Assembly (NCBI RefSeq): GCF_051192575.1
Contig: NZ_JBPJSQ010000006.1
Span: 124,001 to 188,000, forward strand
DNA: 64,000 nt
Direction: 5' to 3'
Source: Aestuariimicrobium soli
Lineage (GTDB): Bacteria; Actinomycetota; Actinomycetes; Propionibacteriales; Propionibacteriaceae
Under the pieces are notes generated by a model. The model had not been told where the DNA came from, made no database searches, and saw only the letters and a program-made list of their open reading frames with translations. A program made the translations under genes and the position numbers. The first letter of the stretch is position 1. Every line of letters begins with the position of its first letter. Of the stretch, positions 1 to 7,531 are shown one piece after another.

Positions 1-168
1 GTCGCGCGCGTCTGCGACGAACACTGCCGTCGATGTTCCTGCGGGCCGCTTTTCGACCGGATTCGTGATCGAGAGCAGCGTTCGTCGCGGGCTCACCCGT
101 TCGTCGGACCATCCCGGGCTGGGTCGAGCGCCGGGTGGCGGTGGGTGCGGCCTCGGTAGGCTGGGGGC
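1..168. other. upstream flank without a recognisable gene
   Basis: I find no convincing coding frame in this stretch. It ends in the probable promoter of the first PH-domain gene. The end of a gene lying to the left of the window could be present but I cannot identify it. Confidence 0.4.
157..162 (+). promoter_or_regulatory. -10 element (TAGGCT) of the PH-domain operon
   Basis: TAGGCT fits the actinobacterial TANNNT -10 pattern and ends six bases before the ATG at 169. Transcription would then start at or next to the A of the start codon, giving a leaderless mRNA. No clear -35 is visible. Confidence 0.5.
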
Positions 169-657
169 ATGGACGAGCTCTTCGCCCCACCCCGTGAGGC
201 TTGGCAGCGTCTCTCACCCGACTTCGCTCGTCTCAAGCGCCGCATGGTGCTGATCACGTGGCCGATCCTGCTCGTACTGGCGGTGGTGCCACTCGCGATC
301 TGGGCGCCCTGGTGGGTGGCGGTGGTCGTGGGGGCGGCCCTGCTCGCGGTGACGGTGTGGCGGCATCAGCGTCAGGCCCGGTGGGCGGCCTCGTGGGGAT
401 ACGCCGAGCGCGATGACGAGCTGTACCTGACGCACGGACTGCTGTGGCGCACGCTGACCGTCGTGCCGTACGGGCGCATGCAGGCGGTGAACATCACCTC
501 GGGCCCGATCGAGCGCTCGTTCAACCTGGCCACGGTGCAACTGGTCACCGCGTCCGGCGCCTCCCAAGCCACGATTCCCGGGCTCGACGCGGATGCCGCC
601 GCGGCCCTGCGCGATCGGCTCACCGAACGCGCCGAGGCCCGGAGCATGGGTCTGTGA
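169..657 (+). CDS. bacterial PH-domain membrane protein (YdbS-like, short)
   Basis: This 162-residue protein has two hydrophobic segments at about residues 25-46 and 48-65, followed by a bPH2 (DUF304, YdbS-type) domain at about 75-150. YdbS-family proteins are membrane proteins of unclear biochemical role; they usually occur as a short and a long paralogue side by side, exactly as here. The ATG is placed six bases after a TAGGCT -10 box and has no Shine-Dalgarno sequence, so the mRNA is probably leaderless. Its stop codon overlaps the GTG start of the next gene (GTGA), so the two are translationally coupled and probably act together at the cytoplasmic membrane. Confidence 0.85.
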   Translation: MDELFAPPREAWQRLSPDFARLKRRMVLITWPILLVLAVVPLAIWAPWWVAVVVGAALLAVTVWRHQRQARWAASWGYAERDDELYLTHGLLWRTLTVVPYGRMQAVNITSGPIERSFNLATVQLVTASGASQATIPGLDADAAAALRDRLTERAEARSMGL

Positions 658-2012
658 GCCAGCCGACCCCGGCCTCGTCCGCTCGGGAGGTCGACACCCC
701 TCCGGAACGGCTCCACCCCCTCACCCCGGTCGTCAAGGGCTGGGTCGGGCTGCTGGCCCTGGTGTTCTTCGGTGGCCGCTCGTGGCTCGAGAACGGCGGG
801 CGATTCGAGTTCGACCACCTGTCGTGGTGGGCCTGGATCCTGCTCGCGGCCCTGCTGGTGTCCGTCGTCGCGGGGTTCATCAGTTGGCGCGCGACCAGCT
901 ACCGCCTCGACGCCGATGCCCTGCGGTTGGAGACCCGGTTCATCTGGAACTCCTCGACGGTCGTCAACTACTCCAAGATTCAGTCCATCGACATCGTCGC
1001 CCCGTTCGCGGCCCGGCTCGTCGGCGTGTGTGGGCTGCGCCTCGATGTCGGTGGCGGGGCCCCGCAGAAGCTCGAGTTCCTCGGACGATCCCGGGCCGAG
1101 GCCCTGCGGGACGAGTTGGTGGGCAGGGCGGCCCTCGTCCGCTCGGAAACGTGGGGCACGGCACCGACCGATGCCCCCGGGGACGATGAGTCGCCGGAGC
1201 GAGTCGACGACGTGGTGGTGAGCGTGCCTCCGGGGCGGCTGGTGGCAGCAGTGGTGACCAGTCACGACTTCCTGTGGGCCGTGCTCTTCGCCGCCCTCGC
1301 GCTGGTGCCCTCGATCGTCACCTCGACCTTCGCGTTCGCTGGCCTGGTCGTGCCGGCCGTGTGGGGGCTGGCGGCCCTGGTGCTCAACCGTGTCGTCAAG
1401 GAGTGGAACTACCGCCTGCACGCGCCCGAGCCGTCGGTGGTGCGGGTGGCCCGGGGGCTCACGGACACGGTCAGTCAGACGGTGCCCGTCGAGCGGGTGC
1501 AGGGCATCGAGTTGTCGCAGTCGTGGTGGTGGCGACGTTGGGGCTGGTGGCGGGTGCGGTTCGCCGTGCTCGGCTATGCCGGCGACGAGGCCGACGAGGG
1601 CGGCAGCACCGTGCTGCTTCCGGTCGGCACGTGGGACGAGGTCACCCGCGTGCTGCGGGCCGTGTGGCCGGAGGTCGACCTGGATGCCCTCGACTGGCAG
1701 CCGCTCCCCCGCCGCGCCCGCTGGTTGCATCCGCTGGACTGGCGGCAGCGTGGCTGGGCCGTCTCGGAGCAGGTGGTGGCCGACCGATCGGGTCGGCTGC
1801 AGTCACGCCTCAGCGTGGTGGCGCGGTCGCGCATGCAGGCGCGGCGGGTGTCACAGGGTCCGCTGGAACGACGGCTCGGGCTGGCGGGGTTCTCGGTGCA
1901 GATCAGCGGATCGGTGGTCGACGTCAACGTCAGTGGAGTCGATCCCGCCGTCGCACGGCAGTGGGTGCGGAGCGTGAGGCCCAAGTTGTGGGGCGGGCCC
2001 GCGAAGCCGTGA
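654..2012 (+). CDS. bacterial PH-domain membrane protein (YdbT-like, long)
   Basis: This 452-residue protein has at least two membrane-spanning clusters, at about residues 27-75 and 205-245. Each is followed by a bPH2 (DUF304) domain, and a further PH-like stretch lies near the C-terminus, as in YdbT-type proteins. The GTG at 654 is chosen because it overlaps the upstream stop as GTGA; the reading frame continues further upstream only inside the other gene. It is the long partner of the short PH-domain protein before it. The cellular role is not known from the family, though envelope or membrane stress functions have been suggested. The product call is firm at family level only. Confidence 0.85.
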   Translation: MSQPTPASSAREVDTPPERLHPLTPVVKGWVGLLALVFFGGRSWLENGGRFEFDHLSWWAWILLAALLVSVVAGFISWRATSYRLDADALRLETRFIWNSSTVVNYSKIQSIDIVAPFAARLVGVCGLRLDVGGGAPQKLEFLGRSRAEALRDELVGRAALVRSETWGTAPTDAPGDDESPERVDDVVVSVPPGRLVAAVVTSHDFLWAVLFAALALVPSIVTSTFAFAGLVVPAVWGLAALVLNRVVKEWNYRLHAPEPSVVRVARGLTDTVSQTVPVERVQGIELSQSWWWRRWGWWRVRFAVLGYAGDEADEGGSTVLLPVGTWDEVTRVLRAVWPEVDLDALDWQPLPRRARWLHPLDWRQRGWAVSEQVVADRSGRLQSRLSVVARSRMQARRVSQGPLERRLGLAGFSVQISGSVVDVNVSGVDPAVARQWVRSVRPKLWGGPAKP

Positions 2013-2130
2013 CCGCTAGGGCGCTGTGGAATCCCAGCCCCCGGTCGAGCCCAAGCATCGCGGACCCAGCCCAGATGCCACCCCCCAGTGGCAATCCCAG
2101 GACCAGCGTTCGCATCCCGACCACCGTCCT

Positions 2131-2145
2131 CGTAACAAGGTTACG
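2131..2145. promoter_or_regulatory. palindrome GTAAC-N3-GTTAC (candidate operator)
   Basis: CGTAACAAGGTTACG is a perfect dyad with 6-bp arms. The inner pattern GTAAC-N3-GTTAC is repeated at 56773-56787 in the divergent promoter of the polysaccharide locus. The protein that would bind it is not identified. Confidence 0.4.
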
Positions 2146-2341
2146 GACATTTCCTTCAAGTGCAAAGGTTTCCCGATCCGCCGTGAGCAAACTTCAGGTT
2201 TCCACCGGGCCCGAAGGGTTTCCCCCGACATCCGGACGAATTCCGGCCCTCGAACGGGCGAGCAGTCGTTTGCCGGATGAGCGCGAGCCGGCGCCGCGGT
2301 GCGGATGGCGGCCACTGCCCACTCGCCCCGTTCGGTGGCCC

Positions 2342-2347
2342 TAGGCT
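2342..2347 (+). promoter_or_regulatory. -10 element (TAGGCT) of ppgK
   Basis: TAGGCT lies seven bases before the ATG at 2355, consistent with a leaderless transcript. No Shine-Dalgarno sequence precedes that ATG. Confidence 0.5.
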
Positions 2348-2354
2348 GGACCCC

Positions 2355-3167
2355 ATGAGCATCGTTCTTGGCATTGACATCGGTGGTTCGGGCATCAAGG
2401 GCGCGCCCGTCGACCTCGAGACCGGCGACTTCGCCGGTGAGCGCCTGCGGATCGACACCCCGGCGAAGTCGACCCCCTCGAATGTGGCCGACGTGGTCGC
2501 CCAGATCGTCGACCACTTCGCCGACCAGATCGGTGATGCCCCCATCGGGCTGACCGTGCCGGCGCCGGTCGTGCACGGCCACATCCCGATGATCGCCAAC
2601 CTGCACAAGGATTGGAAGGGCCTCGAGGCCGAGACCTTCTTCGCGGAGCGGCTGGGTCGTCCGATCACGGTCGTCAACGACGCGGACGCCGCCGGCGTCG
2701 CCGAGGTGCACCACGGTGCCGCGAAGGGCGTCAGCGGCCTGGTGATCCTCACCACCCAGGGCACCGGCATCGGCTCGGCCATCATCAACAACGGTGTGCT
2801 GATCCCCAACTCCGAGTTCGGCCACCTCGAGATCGACGGCCACGATGCCGAGTCGCGGGCCGCCTCGTCGGTGAAGGACAAGGAGGGCCTGTCGTACAAG
2901 GAGTGGGCCACCAAGCGTCTGCAGCGTTACTACGAGGTGGTCGAGGCCCTGATGTGGCCTGACCTGTTCGTGATCGGCGGCGGCGTCTCGAAGGACCACG
3001 AGAAGTTCATTCCGCTGCTCAAGCTGCGCACCCCGGTCATTCCGGCCGCGCTGCGCAACAAGGCGGGCATCATCGGTGCGGCCACGCTGGCGCAGCAGCG
3101 GGTCGAGAACCCCGATGTCGCCCCCGAGGTTCCCGCGGGAGAGAACACCCTCGTCGACGAGGACTGA
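2355..3167 (+). CDS. ppgK: polyphosphate glucokinase
   Basis: This 270-residue ROK-family kinase phosphorylates glucose to glucose-6-phosphate in the cytoplasm using polyphosphate, and often ATP. The N-terminal phosphate-binding loop LGIDIGGSGIKG is at residues 4-15. The segment TTQGTGIGSAII near residue 137 and the following EFGH motif match the actinobacterial PPGK family, and the length is normal. The ATG at 2355 is preferred because the TAGGCT -10 is seven bases upstream and the protein then begins directly with the kinase motif. A 342-bp regulatory gap precedes it and a strong hairpin terminator follows it. Confidence 0.93.
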   Translation: MSIVLGIDIGGSGIKGAPVDLETGDFAGERLRIDTPAKSTPSNVADVVAQIVDHFADQIGDAPIGLTVPAPVVHGHIPMIANLHKDWKGLEAETFFAERLGRPITVVNDADAAGVAEVHHGAAKGVSGLVILTTQGTGIGSAIINNGVLIPNSEFGHLEIDGHDAESRAASSVKDKEGLSYKEWATKRLQRYYEVVEALMWPDLFVIGGGVSKDHEKFIPLLKLRTPVIPAALRNKAGIIGAATLAQQRVENPDVAPEVPAGENTLVDED

Positions 3168-3175
3168 CCTACGGA

Positions 3176-3211
3176 ACGGAGCCCCCGACCATGCGTGGTC
3201 GGGGGCTCCGT
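3176..3211. terminator. bidirectional hairpin terminator between ppgK and argS
   Basis: A perfect 15-bp inverted repeat (arms 3176-3190 and 3197-3211) with a 6-base loop lies between two convergent genes, eight bases after the ppgK stop. It is very GC-rich and could serve both strands. Confidence 0.85.
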
Positions 3212-3216
3212 TGTCG

Positions 3217-4857
3217 TCACATGCGGTCGGGGGCCTCGATGCCGAGCAGGTCGAGCCCGGTGGCGAGCACCTGGGCGGTTGCCCGGCACAGCGCCAGTCG
3301 CGAGGCGCGCACTTCGCCCTCACTCTTCAGCACCGGGCACTGCTCGTAGAAGGTCGCGTAGGCCACCGCGGTCTCGTAGAGATGGGTGCACAGCTTGTGC
3401 GGCTGCAGGCTGGTCGCCACCTCGGCCACCACGTCACCGAAACGCGACAGCAGCAGGGCCAGCGTCTGCTCGGCGACCTCGTCGGTGCGGGTCAGCGGCC
3501 CGACGGGGAGATTCTCGGCCTCGGCCCGGCGCAGGATCTGCTGGCAGCGCGCGTGGGCGTACTGCAGGTAGGGGCCGGTGTTGCCGGTCGTCTGGGTCAT
3601 ACGATCGGGGTCGAAGACGTAGTCCTTCTGCAGGCCCGACGACAGGTCGGCGTACTTGATCGCCGCGAGCGCGATCGCCGGCTCGGCCACCTGCTCGGCG
3701 GCGTCGAGCAGATCGACCAGCTTGGCGGCCGACCCGTCGCGCGACTTCAGCGGCTTGTTGTCGTCGCCGAGCACCATGCCGTAGCCGACGTGCTGCACCT
3801 CGACGTCGTCGGGCAGGAAACCCGCCTTGCGGGCGGCGGCGAATACCTGGGCGAAGTGGCCCCCCTGCCGGGCGTCGGTCACGTAGATGATCCGATCGGC
3901 GTCCAGATCGTTGACCCGGCGGCGGATGGCGGCCAAGTCGGTGGTGGCGTACCCGTAACCCCCGTCTGACTTGCGGACGATCAGGGGCGCCTCGATGCCG
4001 TCGACGAAGACGCACAGCGCGCCCTGGTCGACCACCGCCACGCCTGAGTTCTCGAGCTCGGCGACCAGCACCGGCAGGTCGTCGTTGTAGGTCGACTCCC
4101 CCGCCAGGTCGTCGTCGACCAGCAGCACGTTGAGCCGCGCGTAGGCCTGGTTGAAGCCCTGCTTGGAGACCTCGATCAACTGCCACCAGACCGCCAGCGA
4201 CTCCTCGTCACCGCCCTGGAAGACGGCCACCCGGGCGCGGGCCCGCTTGGCGAAGTCGACGTCCTCCTTGAAGTGGGCGGCGGCGCGCTTGTAGAGAGCA
4301 TCGGCGTCGGCCAGGGTCAGGGTCGAGGCATCGAGACCCTCGTCCAGAATCTGCTCGATCAGCATGCCGAACTGGGTGCCCCAGTCGCCGATGTGGTTCT
4401 GCGGGATGACGGTGTGTCCGACGGCGGTGAGCACGCGGTTGAAGCAGTCGCCGATGATGGTGGTGCGCAGGTGGCCGACGTGCATCTGCTTGGCCACGTT
4501 GGGAGCCGAGTAGTCGATGACGACGCGCTCGGGGGTGGTCGTGGGGGCGATGCCGGCGTTCGGGGCGGCCAGCACGCGGGCGGCCTCGGCGGCCAGCACG
4601 CTCGGCTTGATGCGGATGTTGATGAATCCGGGGCCGGCGATCTCGAGCGGCTCGCACAGGTCGTCGACGTCGGCGGCCTCGATGATGGCGGCGGCGACCT
4701 CGCGGGGGTTTCGTCCCTGCTGCTTGGCCAGGCGCATCGCGACGTTGCACTGGAACTGCCCGAACTGGGGCTTGCTCGCGGGGCGAAGTTCCGGATCGCC
4801 ACCCACGGCGGCGGCGAAACGGTCGGTGAGCGTCTGGACGAGCGAGGCAACGGGCAT
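3217..4857 (-). CDS. argS: arginyl-tRNA synthetase
   Basis: This 546-residue class I aminoacyl-tRNA synthetase charges tRNA-Arg in the cytoplasm. The N-terminal tRNA-recognition domain (about 1-100) is followed by the HIGH-type signature in APNVAKQMHVGHLRTTIIG near residue 120. The KMSKS-equivalent region is degenerate (GDDNKPLKSRDG near 350), which is normal for ArgRS. A C-terminal DALR anticodon-binding domain ends in the typical methionine. The ATG at 4857 is chosen over another in-frame ATG three codons upstream, because GGAAG sits at a good distance for the former and is too close to the latter. It converges with ppgK across the shared hairpin. Confidence 0.95.
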   Translation of the reverse strand: MPVASLVQTLTDRFAAAVGGDPELRPASKPQFGQFQCNVAMRLAKQQGRNPREVAAAIIEAADVDDLCEPLEIAGPGFINIRIKPSVLAAEAARVLAAPNAGIAPTTTPERVVIDYSAPNVAKQMHVGHLRTTIIGDCFNRVLTAVGHTVIPQNHIGDWGTQFGMLIEQILDEGLDASTLTLADADALYKRAAAHFKEDVDFAKRARARVAVFQGGDEESLAVWWQLIEVSKQGFNQAYARLNVLLVDDDLAGESTYNDDLPVLVAELENSGVAVVDQGALCVFVDGIEAPLIVRKSDGGYGYATTDLAAIRRRVNDLDADRIIYVTDARQGGHFAQVFAAARKAGFLPDDVEVQHVGYGMVLGDDNKPLKSRDGSAAKLVDLLDAAEQVAEPAIALAAIKYADLSSGLQKDYVFDPDRMTQTTGNTGPYLQYAHARCQQILRRAEAENLPVGPLTRTDEVAEQTLALLLSRFGDVVAEVATSLQPHKLCTHLYETAVAYATFYEQCPVLKSEGEVRASRLALCRATAQVLATGLDLLGIEAPDRM

Positions 4858-4968
4858 GGGCCACATTCTTCCACGCGCGAAATGGGCCCCGCGCACCCGT
4901 GCTGGGGTGGGGGCGAGTGGTTCGTCCTCGGTAGGGTCGGGGCGTCCCCCACGGAAGAAGGTTTCACC

Positions 4969-5799
4969 ATGAGCGTGCCCACGATCACCCTCAACGACGG
5001 CGTCGAGATTCCGCAGTTCGGCTTCGGCGTCTGGCAGGTCTCGACCGACGACATCGTTCCCGCCGTCGCCACCGCCCTCGAGGTCGGCTACCGGCACCTC
5101 GACACCGCGGCCGTCTACGGCAACGAGCAGGGGGTCGGCAAGGCCATCGCCGAGTCGGGCATCGCCCGCGACGACCTGTTCGTGACCACCAAGCTGTGGA
5201 ACGACGCGCACCTGGCCGGCGACGCCCGGCGCGGCATCGAGAGCTCGCTCGAGAAGCTGGGGCTCGACCACGTCGACCTCTACCTGATCCACTGGCCGGC
5301 GACCGTGAAGTACGGCGACGCCTACGTCGAGGCTTGGGACGCCCTGCAGCAGTTCAAGGCCGAGGGACTGGCGCGCTCGATCGGCGTCTCGAACTTCCTG
5401 GTGCCGAACCTGGAGGCGCTGAACGGCGCGACGCCGAGCGTCAACCAGATCGAGGTGCACCCCACCTTCCAACAGCGCGAGTTGCGCGAGTTCAACGAGT
5501 CGTTGGGCATCACCACCGAGGTGTACACCCCGCTGGGCAACCAGTCCGAGCCCGGCGACATCACCCTGCCCGAGGTGGTCGCGATCGCCGAAGCTGTCGG
5601 GAAGACGCCCGCCCAGGTGATTCTGCGCTGGCACCTGCAGCAGGGGCTGATCGTGTTCCCGAAGTCGGTGACTCCCTCGCGGATCGCCGAGAACTTCGAC
5701 GTCTTCGACTTCGAGCTCTCGGAGGACCAGCTGTCGGTGATCTCGGGGCTCGACCGTGGTTTCCGGCAGGGAGCGGACCCGGCAACGGCCTCCTTCTGA
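4969..5799 (+). CDS. aldo/keto reductase (2,5-diketogluconate reductase-like)
   Basis: This 276-residue cytoplasmic NADPH-dependent oxidoreductase belongs to the AKR superfamily. The catalytic tetrad can be read: Asp and Tyr in RHLDTAAVYGNE (about residue 45), Lys in FVTTKLWN (about 73) and His in YLIHWP (about 106). The C-terminal VFPKSVTPSRIAEN is the cofactor-binding loop. A GGAAGAAGG Shine-Dalgarno sequence lies before the ATG and a TAGGGT -10 is at 4932-4937. The physiological substrate cannot be told from sequence; the 2,5-diketo-D-gluconate reductase and morphine dehydrogenase-like subgroup is the nearest description. Confidence 0.9.
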   Translation: MSVPTITLNDGVEIPQFGFGVWQVSTDDIVPAVATALEVGYRHLDTAAVYGNEQGVGKAIAESGIARDDLFVTTKLWNDAHLAGDARRGIESSLEKLGLDHVDLYLIHWPATVKYGDAYVEAWDALQQFKAEGLARSIGVSNFLVPNLEALNGATPSVNQIEVHPTFQQRELREFNESLGITTEVYTPLGNQSEPGDITLPEVVAIAEAVGKTPAQVILRWHLQQGLIVFPKSVTPSRIAENFDVFDFELSEDQLSVISGLDRGFRQGADPATASF

Positions 5800-5815
5800 G
5801 CGATCGGTTCAGGTC

Positions 5816-6013
5816 GTGACCACGCTTCCCTTCGGACTGGAGTGGTCTGACCTGGGCGGCGCCCTGGGGTCGGAGCCCCGGTCCGTGATCGTGCGCCGCG
5901 GAGTGCAGGGCGCGTTGACGGGCGGGGGCAACACGGCGGTGGTCGCGGTGCTGGCCCACGAGCTGCCGGCCGTCGTCCGTCGTCTGGAGGCCGACCTCGA
6001 CGAGCTGAGGTGA
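5816..6013 (+). CDS. small hypothetical protein (65 aa)
   Basis: This short open frame follows the aldo/keto reductase by 16 bases and starts at a GTG. The product has no signal peptide or membrane segment; its C-terminal 25 residues (HELPAVVRRLEADLDELR) look helical. I do not recognise a family. The position and balanced amino-acid composition support a real small gene, but an absence of coding function is possible. Confidence 0.45.
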   Translation: MTTLPFGLEWSDLGGALGSEPRSVIVRRGVQGALTGGGNTAVVAVLAHELPAVVRRLEADLDELR

Positions 6014-6035
6014 GGGGGAGCATCACCACCGCCCA

Positions 6036-6119
6036 GCGAGACTCGCAGCCGGCGAGCTCGCAACCGCGGCGCTCCGCAACTCCAGCGAGCTCCCAACCCC
6101 AGCGAGACCTCAGACACCC
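6036..6119. repeat. imperfect ~17-bp tandem repeat, about five units
   Basis: Units starting at about 6036 share the pattern GCGAGCTCGCAACCCCA with substitutions and 1-bp length changes. The array ends where the first copy of the 70-bp palindromic repeat begins. Confidence 0.4.
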
Positions 6120-6180
6120 AGGAAAGGGTGCAACCCCCATGAAGATTCCTACGGGTCGCAGTCTTTCGTGCGAGTCTGCC
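6111..6180. repeat. 70-bp palindromic repeat, copy A (degenerate)
   Basis: This copy aligns along its length with the repeats at 7461, 8668 and 18304. Shared blocks include GGTGC-AACCC, a GAA-TTCCT centre, GGGTCGCA and GAGTCTG. It is the most diverged copy and lies just upstream of the UDP-glucose dehydrogenase promoter. Confidence 0.6.
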
Positions 6181-6224
6181 GAGCGCAGGGCAAGCCGGAC
6201 GTGGGGCAAGGTCAGCATGGTCGG

Positions 6225-6230
6225 TACCCT
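6225..6230 (+). promoter_or_regulatory. -10 element (TACCCT) of the UDP-glucose dehydrogenase gene
   Basis: TACCCT ends six bases before the ATG at 6237, again the leaderless arrangement. No Shine-Dalgarno sequence is present. Confidence 0.45.
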
Positions 6231-6236
6231 GACGGC

Positions 6237-7403
6237 ATGAAGATTGCGGTGGCCGGGCTCGGCTATGTCGGAATGTCATTGGCGGTGCTGCTGGCGGAGC
6301 GTCACGAGGTGGTGGCGGTCGACATCAATCCGGAGCGAGTGGAGGTGGCGAATGCGCACCGGTCGACCATCGCCGATCCGGAGCTCGAACAGCACCTCGC
6401 CGAGACCGAGCTGAACCTGCGCGCGACCACCGATCCGGCCGACGCCTACCCGGGGGCCGACTTCATCGTGGTGGCGACCCCGACCGACTACGACCCCGAC
6501 CGCAACTTCTTCAACACCTCCACGGTCGACTCAGTGGTGGCCCAGGCGGTGGCGCTGGCCCCGCAGGCGTCGGTGGTGATCAAGTCGACGATCCCGGTGG
6601 GTTACACCAACGCGCTGCGCGACCAGCACCCCGGGCAGAGCATCTTCTTCTCACCGGAGTTCCTGCGCGAGGGGCGCGCCCTGTACGACAACCTGCACCC
6701 GTCGCGGATCGTCGTCGGGTCGCAGACCGAGCCGGCGCAGGTCTTCGCCGGGCTGCTGGTCGAAGGAGCGCTGGACTCCGACGTGCCGGTGCTGCTGACC
6801 GGTTCAACCGAGGCCGAGGCCATCAAGCTGTTCGCCAACACCTATCTGGCGATGCGGGTGTCGTACTTCAACGAGCTCGACACCTACGCGGCCACGCACG
6901 GGCTCGACACCCGCCAGATCATCGACGGTGTCGGGCTCGACCCGCGCATCGGCGCGCACTACAACAACCCCAGCTTCGGCTACGGCGGCTACTGCCTGCC
7001 CAAGGACACCAAGCAGCTGCTGGCCAATTACACCGACGTGCCGCAGACGCTGATCCAGGCGATCGTCGACTCCAATGCCACCCGCAAGGACTTCATCGCG
7101 CGCGACATCCTCGCGCGGGATCCGAAGGTCGTCGGCATTCATCGCCTCACCATGAAGGCGGGCTCCGACAACTTCAGGTCGTCGTCCATCCAGGGGATCA
7201 TGAAGCGCATCAAGGCCAAGGGCGTCGAGGTGATCGTCTACGAGCCGGCGCTCGAGGCGGACGAGTTCTTCCACTCGCGGGTGGTGCGCGATCTGGACGA
7301 GTTCAAGCGCCAGGCCGACGTGATCGTCGCCAACCGTCGGTCGGAGGCATTGGCCGACGTGGCGGACAAGGTCTACACCCGCGACCTGTTCGGCTCCGAC
7401 TGA
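6237..7403 (+). CDS. ugd: UDP-glucose 6-dehydrogenase
   Basis: This 388-residue NAD-dependent enzyme oxidises UDP-glucose to UDP-glucuronate, a precursor for surface polysaccharides. It has the N-terminal Rossmann motif GLGYVG (residues 7-12), FSPEFLREG near 138 and the catalytic cysteine in GYGGYCLPKD near residue 250, followed by the C-terminal UDP-binding domain. Its length matches the short bacterial Ugd form. The start follows a TACCCT -10 by six bases; an upstream in-frame alternative would run into the palindromic repeat. It is transcribed alone, about 30 kb from the polysaccharide locus that may use its product. GDP-mannose dehydrogenase is a less likely alternative. Confidence 0.9.
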   Translation: MKIAVAGLGYVGMSLAVLLAERHEVVAVDINPERVEVANAHRSTIADPELEQHLAETELNLRATTDPADAYPGADFIVVATPTDYDPDRNFFNTSTVDSVVAQAVALAPQASVVIKSTIPVGYTNALRDQHPGQSIFFSPEFLREGRALYDNLHPSRIVVGSQTEPAQVFAGLLVEGALDSDVPVLLTGSTEAEAIKLFANTYLAMRVSYFNELDTYAATHGLDTRQIIDGVGLDPRIGAHYNNPSFGYGGYCLPKDTKQLLANYTDVPQTLIQAIVDSNATRKDFIARDILARDPKVVGIHRLTMKAGSDNFRSSSIQGIMKRIKAKGVEVIVYEPALEADEFFHSRVVRDLDEFKRQADVIVANRRSEALADVADKVYTRDLFGSD

Positions 7404-7460
7404 GAGCCCGCCACCGCTGGCCACGCCCCCTGCCGCGCCCTCTGCCCCGCTCTCAGGGGC

Positions 7461-7531
7461 GCAAACCCTCACCAAAGAGTGCGACCGGTAGGAAGGTTCA
7501 TGCGGGTCGCACGTTTCCTGAGGGTCTGTAG
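7461..7531. repeat. 70-bp palindromic repeat, copy B
   Basis: It aligns closely with copy C: ACCAAA, GTGCGACC, AGGAA, GTTC, GGTCGCAC and TGAG blocks occur in the same order and spacing. It sits between the convergent ugd and AbiEi/DUF559 genes and includes the stop codon and last ten codons of the latter. Confidence 0.75.

Larger units (their letters stand above)
2013..2354. promoter_or_regulatory. 342-bp regulatory gap upstream of polyphosphate glucokinase
   Basis: There is no convincing gene here and the GC content falls visibly in the middle. It holds a 15-bp palindrome at 2131-2145, three copies of GGTTTCC at 2167, 2197 and 2217 (spaced 30 and 20 bases, roughly whole helical turns), and a TAGGCT -10 box at 2342-2347. 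The layout suggests a regulated promoter for the downstream glucokinase gene. Confidence 0.45.
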
